Made by a program: the position numbers and the translations under genes. A stretch of 16,939 nt of DNA from Oehlia diaphana (Eukaryota > Glomeromycota > Glomeromycetes > Glomerales > Glomeraceae). Shown piece after piece: positions 1 through 9,174 of the stretch; position 1 is the stretch's first letter, and every line of letters starts with the position of its first letter. A model generated the notes under the pieces. The model had not been told where the DNA came from. It saw nothing but the letters and a program-made list of their open reading frames with translations, and did no database searches. Location of the stretch: the NCBI GenBank assembly GCA_003833135.1, contig QZLH01001655.1, forward strand, positions 28,155 to 45,093, in the 5' to 3' direction.

Positions 1-545
1 AGATTCGTAATTTAATTCGATTCAATTTGGATTCGAATTTGATTTGAAATTTGATTCGATTCAGTTTGAAAATTTGATTCAAATTCAAATTTGATTTGAA
101 ATTTGATTCGATTCAGTTTGAATTCGTTCAAATTTAATAATTTAATTTATTATTTATATTACAAATTTACAAGGATTTTTGGTTAGCAATACTTATTAAA
201 AATTATTTATCTTTTATTTGCAATATTAATTGTTAATGTAATGATGTAGATCACTAGATCTAATTTTATTGTGATTTGATCATGAGTCATCCGATCATTT
301 GAAATCAAATTTATTTGATTCGGTCAAATTAAATCGATTTAGATTTGATTTGGATTTGATTCGGATTTGATCAAATTAGTTTAGGCTGATTCGTAATTTG
401 ATTTGAAATCGAATTGAATCTTATATTTTAATTCAGATTCAAAGCTCAAATCTGGATTTGAAATTCGAATCCGATTTGCAAATCAAAATTTTTGAATCGA
501 ATCGAATCAAATTACGAATCGAATCTGAATCGATTCGATTTGACT
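1..545. repeat. GATTTGA-type low-complexity DNA with inverted ends
   Basis: The stretch is built almost wholly from variants of GATTTGAAATTTGATTCGA on one strand and their complement on the other, switching orientation near 400-480. The first 30 bases (AGATTCGTAATTTAATTCGA) are close to the reverse complement of about 495-535 (AATCAAATTACGAATCGAAT). It could therefore be a foldback element cut by the window edge, or a simple satellite. No coding potential is visible. Confidence 0.6.
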
Positions 546-559
546 GAATCATTTGCGAA

Positions 560-830
560 ACACTATCTGAAAATCTGTGGTAAAATATATAGTAAAATTA
601 AATTTTAGGTCTCTTAATAGATAAAGGTAAAATTATGTATATAATAAATAAAGGTCTCTAGTTTTATAGTAAAATTAAAGAAAATCTCCAGTTTTATAAG
701 GTAAAATTAACTAATAATTTGTATAGGCTTCGGTATATAATAAGGTAAAATTGATTAATAGATTTTAATCTTATAAATAAATATAACATGAAAATTTACC
801 CCTTAATTGTAATAAATAACACATAATAAT
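560..830. other. AT-rich spacer with GGTAAAATTA motifs
   Basis: No gene is visible. The motif GGTAAAATTA or a close variant recurs several times (near 637, 700 and 743), sometimes after AGTTTTATA, which suggests an old diverged tandem repeat. Otherwise the stretch is AT-rich filler. Confidence 0.4.
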
Positions 831-990
831 TTAGACGTAACGGTATAATGAAATTATAAAAAGATTCAGACGTAACAGTGTAACGAAATTATAAAAAGAT
901 TTAGATATAATGGTATAACAAATTTTAGACGTAACAGTGTAACAATTTTAAATAACAAAATAAAATTATTTTAGATGTAATAGCGTAACA
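831..990 (+). repeat. Imperfect tandem repeat, unit core TTAGACGTAACAGTGTAAC
   Basis: Five copies of a core TTAGACGTAACRGTRTAAC start near 831, 865, 901, 924 and 971. The first two are spaced about 34 bp apart and share the filler GAAATTATAAAAAGAT; later spacing is irregular. Copies differ mostly by transitions (GACGTAAC versus GATGTAAT or GATATAAT). Confidence 0.65.
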
Positions 991-1226
991 AACAAAAATC
1001 TATATAAAGAAATTTAGAAGAAAAGGGTGGTGGTGGGGTAAAGGAGGAGAAAATTATAAGTCCATAAATTTTTTTTAAAAATTTTGTAATTTTTCAGTAT
1101 TATTTTTATATTAAATAACTAATTTTACTTTATTTTATTATAGAAAATTTTTTAAAAATTTTTTAATTAATTAATAAAATTTATATTAATAAGAATTTAA
1201 TAAATGTTTAAAGGATTTTATAAAAA

Positions 1227-1599
1227 ATCGCTATAGCGATATATTGCAAGTGTCATGTGACTTCACATATATGAATAATTTGTCACCCAGCGTCACACCT
1301 CTAGTTTTCCATTTTTATTATTTATTCTGGGGACTTAGAATTTTTTCAGTGCAAAAAACCTATTTGTCACACACTATACATCACATACTTAATTTCAGCC
1401 AAATTTTATAACGCTAGCCAAAATATCCTTTTTGGACATTTAGGTAACGTTATATAATCCAAAAAAGGCAATTTTATTTTTTAGCAAAATTCAAGTTTTT
1501 GTTATACAAAACTTCTAAAAAAGGAAATTATTTGACGATCTTTTAATTTCGGCTGGAATTATAAATCATATGATACTGGCGATGCATCGCCATGGCGAT
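1227..1599. mobile_element. Small inverted-repeat element with palindromic termini
   Basis: The left arm 1227-1260 begins with the perfect palindrome ATCGCTATAGCGAT. The right arm 1566-1599, read in reverse, begins ATCGCCATGGCGAT and matches the left arm over about 34 positions with seven differences, six of them transitions. The interior (about 300 bp) has no ORF but holds weaker inverted motifs (AATTTCAGCCAAATT near 1391, AATTTCGGCTGGAATT near 1546). The flanks are A-rich, so I cannot define a target-site duplication. A non-autonomous MITE-type element is the simplest reading. Confidence 0.6.
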
Positions 1600-1877
1600 A
1601 AAAAATAAAACCCATGTTTAAACTATTGTAAAATACTTTATTTAATAATTAAATATTTTTTAAAGAAAATTTAGGTCTTTAAAAATTTAAGGTAAAATTT
1701 AATATAATTTTAAAAGGTTCATACTATATTTAAGATAAAATTATGAGACAGAAAAGGTTAGTAAAATTACTAGTAAATTTGAAATTTTGTGAGAAGATCT
1801 CTATTAGAAGTAAGTGGGTTCTATAAAAAAGACCTTTACTGAATTTAATGATAAGCTCATTGCAAAAGTTAATATGA

Positions 1878-2583
1878 GTATTTCCAATTTTAAATTCACA
1901 TTCATTAGTATATGATGATAACTTTACTAGGAAGGTACAGAAAATTTTTTCAATGGTCGATAACATAATTATGAAAGTTAATAATATCGAAGAAGCCTGC
2001 CGTAATAAATTTAGCAGAATTAATGTTATTATCAAAAATCGCTAAAATGAAATAAATCAACATTACGCAATAGTTCAAAGATCCAATTTTGATCAGCGAA
2101 GTGTGTCCAATAAATCTGAAGCTAATTCAACCAATGAATCTGAAACTAATTCATCTTCAAGTTTTTCCAATTTTTCTGATAAGATAAAAATAAAATAATT
2201 TTTGATAATCAATGCTTTATGTATTAGGGATTTGACTAACATTTTTTGATTACAAGCTCAAGCCAAAAATTTGCAAATATCATTTTGGTAATTTGGGAAT
2301 AATTTACGGACATCTTTAATAGAATTAAGGATGCGAATAATTATTCTTTAGATCAGATGTGTGCCATTATATCAGTTGATATTCTTAGTAGACTTGGAAT
2401 GGGAGTAATAGGAAAAAATACAATAAAAGGATTTTATCTGGGAAAAATTTAAATAGCAAAAACTTAGAAAAGATAGGTGTTTGGATAGATAACACTCATT
2501 TATATCGATACTGAATGGTGGAGAAGGAACTGCAAATATATGGATTAGGGCTTAGCAGGTATTTATGCTTATTTTTCCCTTGA
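1878..2583 (+). pseudogene. Decayed unknown gene, three frame segments
   Basis: I do not recognise the product. Segment 1 (1878-2198) is open except for a TAA at 2043-2045; it contains FSMVDNIIMKVNNIEEACRN and then a Ser/Asn/Glu-rich linker (NKSEANSTNESETNSSSS). Segment 2 (2249-2452), in another frame, reads ITSSSQKFANIILVIWE, a TAA at 2300-2302, then FTDIFNRIKDANNYSLDQMC and ends at a TAA. Segment 3 (2440-2583) follows in a third frame with KNLEKIGVWIDNTHLYRY, a TGA at 2512-2514 and MVEKELQIYGLGLS. The segments read like pieces of one protein: a helical N-terminal part, a linker and a C-terminal part. An opposite-strand open frame at 1730-2035 looks like a shadow. No start codon can be assigned. 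Inference: a dead member of a lineage-specific family. Confidence 0.5.
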
Positions 2584-2878
2584 AACAACCTGCTATTCTA
2601 TTATTTTTTACTTTCATTTTTACATGGCTGGCCAGCCCTTTCTCATGTATTACTTTATGAAAAAATATAATAAAGAATTCAATTGATTTTTAAAAAATAT
2701 ATATGTATTTTGTAATAATATATTAGTTTTGTGCTATGCTACTTGCACTAGTGTATGGGTCTATTGCAGGTAAGATACAATTATTTATTAGTAAAAACAA
2801 TGCATTCAGTTAATGAGGTAAAGTTGCAACTGATCTGTCTATTATGGATAGTTTCTAAAATGATCGAAGGAAGGAACT
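2584..2878. other. Spacer without convincing genes
   Basis: AT-rich. A perfect 12-bp palindrome GGCTGGCCAGCC sits at 2626-2637. An open frame from 2755 runs into the neighbouring repeat element at 2888 and is probably not a gene. Confidence 0.4.
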
Positions 2879-2887
2879 GGCAGGAAT

Positions 2888-3448
2888 GCAAAAATTACTT
2901 TCTTGACTCTCCTCGTATTACTTTCTTGACCTGGTCAAAATATGTATGATTATATATGACAAAAGTGTTTTCTTTCTTGACCTGAAACATGATATGTGAT
3001 AAACAAAAAAGAAATATTTTATTTTTAAACAAAAATAGCGTTTTTTTAATACTTTTTTATTTCTACAATATTGATAAAATTAAAATAATTTTATTTTATT
3101 TACAAAAGATAGCTGATAAATAGATTACATTTAAGAGAAGTACAATTAATTAGGTAATAAATACTAATCTACAACCGCATAAAACTAAATATTAAAATAA
3201 AAAAAAACAATAAATTATTTTGTCATTAATCATTTATACTAAAATACAGTAAGTACTATATTATTTTTGATATTAATATTAATTTCTTTGTGTATATAAC
3301 TCTTGAAAAATTATGGAAATAAGAAAAATAACAACGCACTAATATTTTTTTGCAGGTCAAGAAAAGAACATTTTTGTCATGCATAATCATGCATATTTTG
3401 ATCAAGTCAAGAAAATAATACGAGGAGGGTCAAGAACATAATTTTTGC
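2888..3448. mobile_element. 561-bp long-TIR element (MULE-type MITE candidate)
   Basis: The left arm (about 2888-2984) and right arm (about 3353-3448) are near-perfect reverse complements over roughly 97 bp. Each contains several copies of the motif TTCTTGACC or its complement GGTCAAGAA. The flanks are 9-mers that match 7 of 9, GGCAGGAAT (2879-2887) and GACAGGGAT (3449-3457), with both mismatches A/G transitions. Long TIRs plus a 9-bp target-site duplication are the known signature of Mutator-like elements. The interior is AT-rich with no ORF, so the element is non-autonomous. Confidence 0.7.
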
Positions 3449-3611
3449 GACAGGGATCTAATATCCCGTTATAACGCCAATAATTTTATTATTAAAATTC
3501 TACCCTTCATGTGACCGGTGATATTTAAAGAATGTGAAAAAAAAAATTTTGTGAGGCAAAAAAAACTAAGTCCCTCAGATAAATATAAACAGTGAAACCG
3601 CACTGGGATGT

Positions 3612-3619
3612 GATGCCGG
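3612..3619. repeat. Left target-site duplication GATGCCGG
   Basis: Exact 8-bp copy of 3826-3833, directly abutting the left TIR of the TTTCGGCA element. Confidence 0.75.
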
Positions 3620-3825
3620 TAAGGTTGCTTGCCAAAACCTCTCCAAAATCCTGCGATAAATTTCGGCAAGATTTTACTATATGTTTACTATAGTTTCGGC
3701 AGGGTTTCGGCAGTTTCGGCATTTCGGCAAAGTTTCGGCAGGATTTTTAATATGATTTAATATAGTTTCGGCATTTTCCGTATAGGTTTCGGCAGTTATT
3801 AAGAAGGTTTCGGCAAGCAACCTTA
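3620..3825. mobile_element. 206-bp TIR element filled with TTTCGGCA repeats
   Basis: The left end TAAGGTTGCTTGCCAAAACC (3620-3639) and the reverse complement of the right end (3806-3825) match at 19 of 20 positions. The 8 bases directly outside each end are identical: GATGCCGG at 3612-3619 and at 3826-3833. TIRs with an 8-bp duplication fit the hAT superfamily convention (P-type elements also make 8 bp). Between the TIRs lie the TTTCGGCA repeats. Short open frames on both strands here encode FRQ/AET-type repeats and are best seen as repeat translations. Too small for a transposase, so mobilised in trans if at all. Confidence 0.75.
3660..3818 (+). repeat. TTTCGGCA interspersed repeat array
   Basis: Nine copies of TTTCGGCA occur in about 160 bp. 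Some are back to back (GTTTCGGCAGGGTTTCGGCAG) and others are separated by AT-rich spacers such as TATAGTTTACTATAG-like sequence. The last copy lies inside the right TIR, whose complementary sequence is GCTTGCCGAAACC, so the array may have grown by amplification of the element's own terminus. Confidence 0.75.
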
Positions 3826-3833
3826 GATGCCGG
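3826..3833. repeat. Right target-site duplication GATGCCGG
   Basis: Exact 8-bp copy of 3612-3619, directly abutting the right TIR. The inferred empty site would read across a single GATGCCGG. Confidence 0.75.
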
Positions 3834-3890
3834 TAATGAATATAAGGGGTGGAAAATTTGTTGGTATTACTGGAAAAGCTCAGGGATCTA

Positions 3891-4641
3891 GGGTGATACA
3901 TATGATATGATATACGTCATGCTTCAAACTGATTTAGCCAACTGGCACTTTCACATCATATATTGTTTTACAAAAATATAATAATGATTGATCTTTTATT
4001 TCGAATTTTTAAAAAAATGCATTGTACTTTACAAGTGATATTTATTATTGCATTTACTTTCGTATTCTACTAACAGCAAAGTAATAATAAATGTTCTTTT
4101 TTATTATTTAAAAAAAAATAACTCTTGCTCATCTGGTTCAATATAATTAATAAAAATATTAATTATTTCAGCGCTTTGAGAAAAGGATGATATTATGGAA
4201 GGACTGGGAAAACTTCTAATAGAGATTATCGGAAATATTAGTTCAGAACCTTATAGATTTTAAAAAAATGTCATCAGATTTACATGATTCGCATTCATAT
4301 GATATAGTATAAACTCTCAGTATTTTGTGATTCATGCTGATTTATGTTACCATTACTAGATGATTCGTAAACCTTAATAAATTAAGGAGGTTACCATATA
4401 TAGTATAGTTTGCAAATATATGCATGTGAGATTTATATATATATATATATATATAAAGAGATATTGCAGCATTTTTCAAAATTAGAAGTTATTTCATTTA
4501 CCTTAATTTGGTCTAATTCAGTTATATGACATTTCGTAAGCAGCTTGAATAAAATGGAGACATGTAAGATAAAATTTAGCGACGCGTTTAGCTTTTTAAG
4601 CCTTTTTTTTACTGTTACTTCTTTTTTTTTATTTTTTTACA
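3891..4641. other. Spacer with a (TA)n tract and a possible exon remnant
   Basis: Mostly AT-rich filler. A TA microsatellite lies at 4434-4457. After an acceptor-like ATTATTTCAG ending at 4171, the frame from 4172 reads RFEKRMILWKDWENF, then TAA TAG. It could be a scrap of a coding exon but is too short to name. Confidence 0.35.
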
Positions 4642-7600
4642 ATGCCACTAACTCGTCAGAAACTAAATGATCCTTGTATTGCTCACTTTTGATCTTTGAA
4701 AAATTTTGATAAAATTATTGATAAAAAAACTATTCGTTATAAATGTGAAGTTATAATTCAGCTAGATCGTTCATTTAGAATAACAAATTTTGAATGACAC
4801 ATTAAGAGTCAAAACTGTATTCTTGGTACTGACAAACAGCAAAGCTTATATCTTTTCTTTGATCAAAATCAAAATACAGAAGAAACTGAGTCATATGAAT
4901 GTTTACCTTGTATTGGTTTATTTGGTGATTCGTACACAAATTATGCTATCAGTACTCCATCTGGTTATGGTGGTGGAGAAAGGTCTGAAGTGATTGGAAA
5001 GAGACTTTTTCCTGTGAAATTTCCTCAAAATGCTCCTTTTTCCCATAAGAAACTTAATAAAAAACAAATTCAAGAATTGAATTTAATACTACATTACAAG
5101 CAACATTTCTCTGGAAAATAGATCAATTTGAAGAAGAAGTAATACGAAGTGTGAAGTGTACAGTTATGACAACAAATTTATTGGGTTTATATGGTGAATG
5201 TATTGATTTGAAAAAGAATAGTAGATTAAAGGATGCACTAAAATCTGTAAGTTTACCAAGTTTTATTCGTTAGTTAATAATTGAAACTTATTTCTTTTTT
5301 GTATAAAGAGATGGGCAATATCATCGATAGCCAAATTTATACCAAAATTTTATTTCAATACTCGTTTGATTAGTCTTATGAAAAATTAAAATCTTAGAAA
5401 TCTTTGGACTTGTATAATTACCAATAACAATGATTCTGCAATGTGAGCTTCTTTAGCTTAAATGGGAATGAATGGTTCTTTTAATGGCGAAAAAACATTT
5501 ACAGAGTTGGCTTCTCTAATGTTACAAATTAAGACAAAAGAAGAAGCAGGTATTAGCATGAAAGGCTTGCGATATTCTGAACACCTTACACATTTCTTTA
5601 GTTTGTTATCTGAAAGTAGTCGTGAATATGAAGTATTTCGTAAAGCATTCGGTGAAATGTCTATTCAAAAAATTCAGTGATTTACGTATATATTTATTAT
5701 CTCTTTATTATTTGATTTATTATTACAATTATTTATACATTTAATTTATAAAAATTTGTTCAGTCAAATATGTGCCTCAAATACAGAGTTAATTACGGAT
5801 CCTAATTTAGTCCTAGATAATATGATAAAATTTGCTTGCATAGCAAAAGAATTAAAGTGGGAAGGGCCAATTTTATTAATGTCTGATTATACAAAGATCC
5901 GTTCTAAATTAGTTTATTCTCAAGAACTTGGTTACATTACGAGATCTATTTTACCTTCAAGTGAAGTATCAGTTTCTGATATTAATGATATACATAAAAA
6001 AATTTGTAATATTTATGAAAATGATGCACTTGTAACACAAGTTTGGGTTATTGTTCTTAAGGTATTTTTTTTTAATTTTTTTTTTTAATTAGTAAGGTTT
6101 CAGTATTGCGTTATTTTAATGTTTATTATATTTAGATTCCAATTGGAAAAATAACTCCAATGGTGATTGCTATCTTGCCTACAAAAGGTAATGAATCTGC
6201 AGAACAAATTTTTAATATTCTCTGTACTGTATTAGATTTTGCACACAAAAATAATTTAAATATTCTTAGTATGGGTGCTAATGGTGCAAGATCAGAATTT
6301 AATGCTCAAACAAAAATTATGAATTCATCATCAACGTATTTTACGTTTGATGATCTATTTTACAATGTACATTTTAAAGTGCCAATTATAAATGGAAGAC
6401 CGTTAGTTTGTGTCCAAGATCTGAAGCATGCCAAGAAAACAGCATAGAATCAATTATTTACTGGAGCAAGACATCTTTTATTAGGAATAGATACTGTACG
6501 ATATAATCAGCTGTATTTACTAGCACATCAAGATAAATATACTTTATTGAAACATGATGTTCTTAATGTTGATAAATAAGACGATGGTGCAGTGTATTGG
6601 ATGTTTTATTCAGATAATCTATTACAAATTATTCAAGCAGAAAATATTTCTGATATGATCAGACTTTTTATTTACTTATTTGTTTTTGGTAAGTTGTCTT
6701 ACATTTAAACAATGAAATTATTTATTGTAATAATTAATTACTTGGTTATTAGGAGAATTATGTGATGCATTTCTTAATCGAAAAATTGATCATAAGGCAA
6801 GAATTAGGATGATGGTTATGCATGCATTTTTTTTTCTTAAAGTATGGAAAGATTACATTCAACGTTATGGTATGATTCATTCATCAAAATGGTATAATAT
6901 GCAGTACAGTATTATATATTTATATCTATGCAAAGTTTTGAGATTTTTATTAGTATGGCAGAATCTTTAATAATGCTTATTATTGTTCATCGAGAATACT
7001 ATCTTTGCTACCCTTTATTTTTATGGGAACATGAAACTGAGGCTTTTGAACACATATTTGGTATATCACGTCAAGTAATAGCTGATTTTAACTTTTATGA
7101 ATTTTATAAAATTCAAAAACGTGTAATGTATCGAGATAAAATTTTACGTGCTGGATTGATTAATACATCAAGGGATTAAACATCAGCTGGAAATAAGAAT
7201 TTGTTATATTAATTAAAATATATTTAATAAAAAAAATCACAAAATTTTGATATTTAGGTTATGTATTTGATATTGATGGTACCTCTTTTTCTTATGAAAC
7301 TATTGAATGTTTATGTACTTGGCCATCTGAAGATGACTTTAAAAAAGCAATTCGTATTGAATATAATAAAGTAATATCATTTGCAGAATATCTTCAAATT
7401 GACAATCAGACTGCGCCTTCAATACAACAACTTATTCATCATGATGAACATTCATCAGATGATCAGAATAACTTAGAAACAGTTGATGATGATGAACAAT
7501 ATCAAAATTTAGCCAGTATAAAATTATTTTAATTTTATTAATCATTTTCATCTATTTAATTTAAATTTTTATTTTAGAATCTATTGAACTACAAATGAAA

Positions 7601-8562
7601 ATTGAGAATATCAGGACTGCTGCACTTGAAGTTTCTCGGCTCATGTTGGATGAATTAGATGATGAATCAAACATAAGGAATGAAAATAAAGTAACAAATA
7701 TTTTGTTGGCAACTTTTCCTGATTTACGTTACATTCTTAGCCAAAAACCAGTTCCTCAAAAGCAATTTAAAAGGTTTGATCCACTGTTTACACCTGAAGG
7801 ATTTGTACATTATAAAGCTATAATTGATATTTAAAAAAATTATGATGCCTTTACATGACATTCAAAAGCGTCTTCAACAAATAGGGACAACCTGAAAAAT
7901 CTGAAACAACTGAAAAATCTGGTTTACTCAATCTTAATAATGCTAATCAATTAATTAGTGAATTAACAATTAATTTAAATGTTCAAGAAAACTGCAGAAA
8001 TCAATAAAAAGAATGTTGAGAAGGACGCAAACGACTTGCAACTATTCCAATAGTTGTTGGAACTAATGGTAAATATTTCTTAATTGGCATTGTAAAATTC
8101 AATTATGTTTAAAGCTAAAATATTTAAGTAAATATTTTTTTTTTTAAGTGCACAATATTATTGATGCAAATGTATCTGATATTCATTATCTAATTTTGGG
8201 TGGATATTTGATCATTTATTCAAACAATAAACTTTGTATTGCTTAAATTATCTCAATGTATGAAAAGCAAGATCAACGACATGCTTGGATAGCAAGAAAA
8301 AGTGAATTTTTTGGATTATTTATCATATATTTCAGTTAATATTTATCTGAATGTTTATAATAATCTTTGGACAAACACATGCGAAGCAGGAGGAAAATTA
8401 TTTGCCCACATTCCAGCTAAAGAAGTTTTATATTATTTTAATTCACCACCTTTTGTTTCTCAAGGTTCTTTTTTTACTTTAACAAAAGAAACTTTGGAAA
8501 TTTTTCAGCATTTTAAAACACCAGAAATGATATCAAATCTAGCAAAGATTTTTCATAAATAA
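4642..8562 (+). pseudogene. Eight-exon unknown multicopy-type gene, multiply broken
   Basis: I do not recognise a named domain. Exons by splice sites and frame: 4642-5246, 5309-5676, 5764-6061, 6136-6688, 6753-7192, 7258-7515, 7578-8068 and 8149-8562; introns are 62-87 bp. ATG at 4642 starts MPLTRQKLND. Parts seen in order: a Cys/His segment near 4770-4830 (RYKCEVI then HIKSQNC); a GYGGGERSEVIGKRLFP stretch; a Cys-containing region in exon 1; a long conserved-looking core in exons 2-5 with LKWEGPILLMSDYTKIRSKL, ITPMVIAILPTKGNESAEQI, SMGANGARSEFNAQ and YPLFLWEHETEAFEHIFG; an acidic stretch in exon 6; and a C-terminal part with KQDQRHAWIARKSEF. In-frame stops at 4690, 4795, 5387, 5444, 5459, 6445, 6577, 7177, 8005, 8017 and 8244. 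Frameshifts near 5076, 6915, 7835, 7887 and 8310. The fifth donor is AT instead of GT. The spaced Asp/Glu pattern and large size would suit a transposase-like RNase H fold, but this is a guess. Confidence 0.8.
7193..7257 (+). other. Intron with mutated 5' splice site (AT for GT)
   Basis: Frame and phase on both sides require an intron between A7192 and G7258; joining gives an uninterrupted TSAG-S-YVFDIDG reading. The acceptor TATTTAG is normal, but the donor reads ATAAGA where GTAAGA is expected, a single G-to-A change. The other six introns of this pseudogene start with GT. Confidence 0.6.
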
Positions 8563-8620
8563 CAATTTTTGATAATAAATTTGTAATTTTTTTTTACTAA
8601 AATGTAATATAACTAATATT

Positions 8621-8820
8621 CTACAAAATAAAATTTAATTTTTCTATTTCTGGTAGGAAATTTAATAATTGAAAGTAAAATATCTCACCATAATTTTATG
8701 ATTCAAATATCTTATAATTATTCATACTTACCGTTTGCATAATTAGTAAAATCATGTGGTTCGCAATCATATGATTTTTCTGTATTTTTCCGGTGACCTT
8801 TATTAGAAGCTTTCCCGGTC
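8621..8820 (-). CDS. Possible 3' end of an unknown gene (two exons)
   Basis: On the minus strand an open exon 8820-8732 reads TGKASNKGHRKNTEKSYD then CEPHDFTNYAN. It is preceded by an acceptor-like CATAACAG and ends in a canonical donor CG/GTAAGT at 8731. After an 82-bp intron with acceptor CTACCAG, exon 8649-8621 adds IEKLNFIL and a TAG stop. It would be convergent with the upstream pseudogene. Upstream exons were not found. The opposite strand also has an open frame (8793-8990, including CPICDRKHGNYRFHGEW) that overlaps part of this; either could be the real remnant, or neither. No function can be assigned. Confidence 0.25.
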
Positions 8821-9174
8821 CTGTTATGGATCTTGCATCACCTCAGCCATGGAGCTCATCATGCCCTATTTGTGATAGAAAACATGGGAATTATAGATTT
8901 CATGGCGAATGGAACAGAATATTGTCTTGCTTCACTTCAAGTATAAGCCAGTCATGTGAGATTGATCAACGCAGTATTGTGGTGCAATAAACGAAGATCT
9001 TTCTGTCAAGTGTCAAGTGGACGTTGCAAGTTGCAACACAGTGTAACCGTGTAACCTTTATGAACAAGAATTCAGGAGTAGTACAATGATATACATAGTA
9101 TAAGAACATACATTTAACACGTTTCGTCACGTATAACTTCAACTCAACGCGTTTTCAAGCCAAAAGAAATTTCA
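8821..9174. other. Spacer and likely 5' region of the next gene
   Basis: Apart from the doubtful plus-strand open frame at 8793-8990, no gene is seen. Short direct repeats lie upstream of the next gene: TGTCAAGTGTCAAGTGG near 9006, GTTGCAAGTTGCAAC near 9024 and GTGTAACCGTGTAACC near 9041. They could be regulatory, but nothing shows it. Confidence 0.3.

Noticed and set aside
1730..2035. Minus-strand 101-residue open frame
   Set aside because: Lies opposite better coding sequence on the plus strand; composition is that of AT-rich antisense.
2755..2949. Plus-strand 64-residue open frame
   Set aside because: Its last 20 codons lie inside the left TIR of the 2888-3448 element and it has no recognisable features.
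3469..3901. Three overlapping minus-strand open frames with AET/FRQ-like repeats
   Set aside because: They are translations of the TTTCGGCA array in several frames and cross the element boundary.
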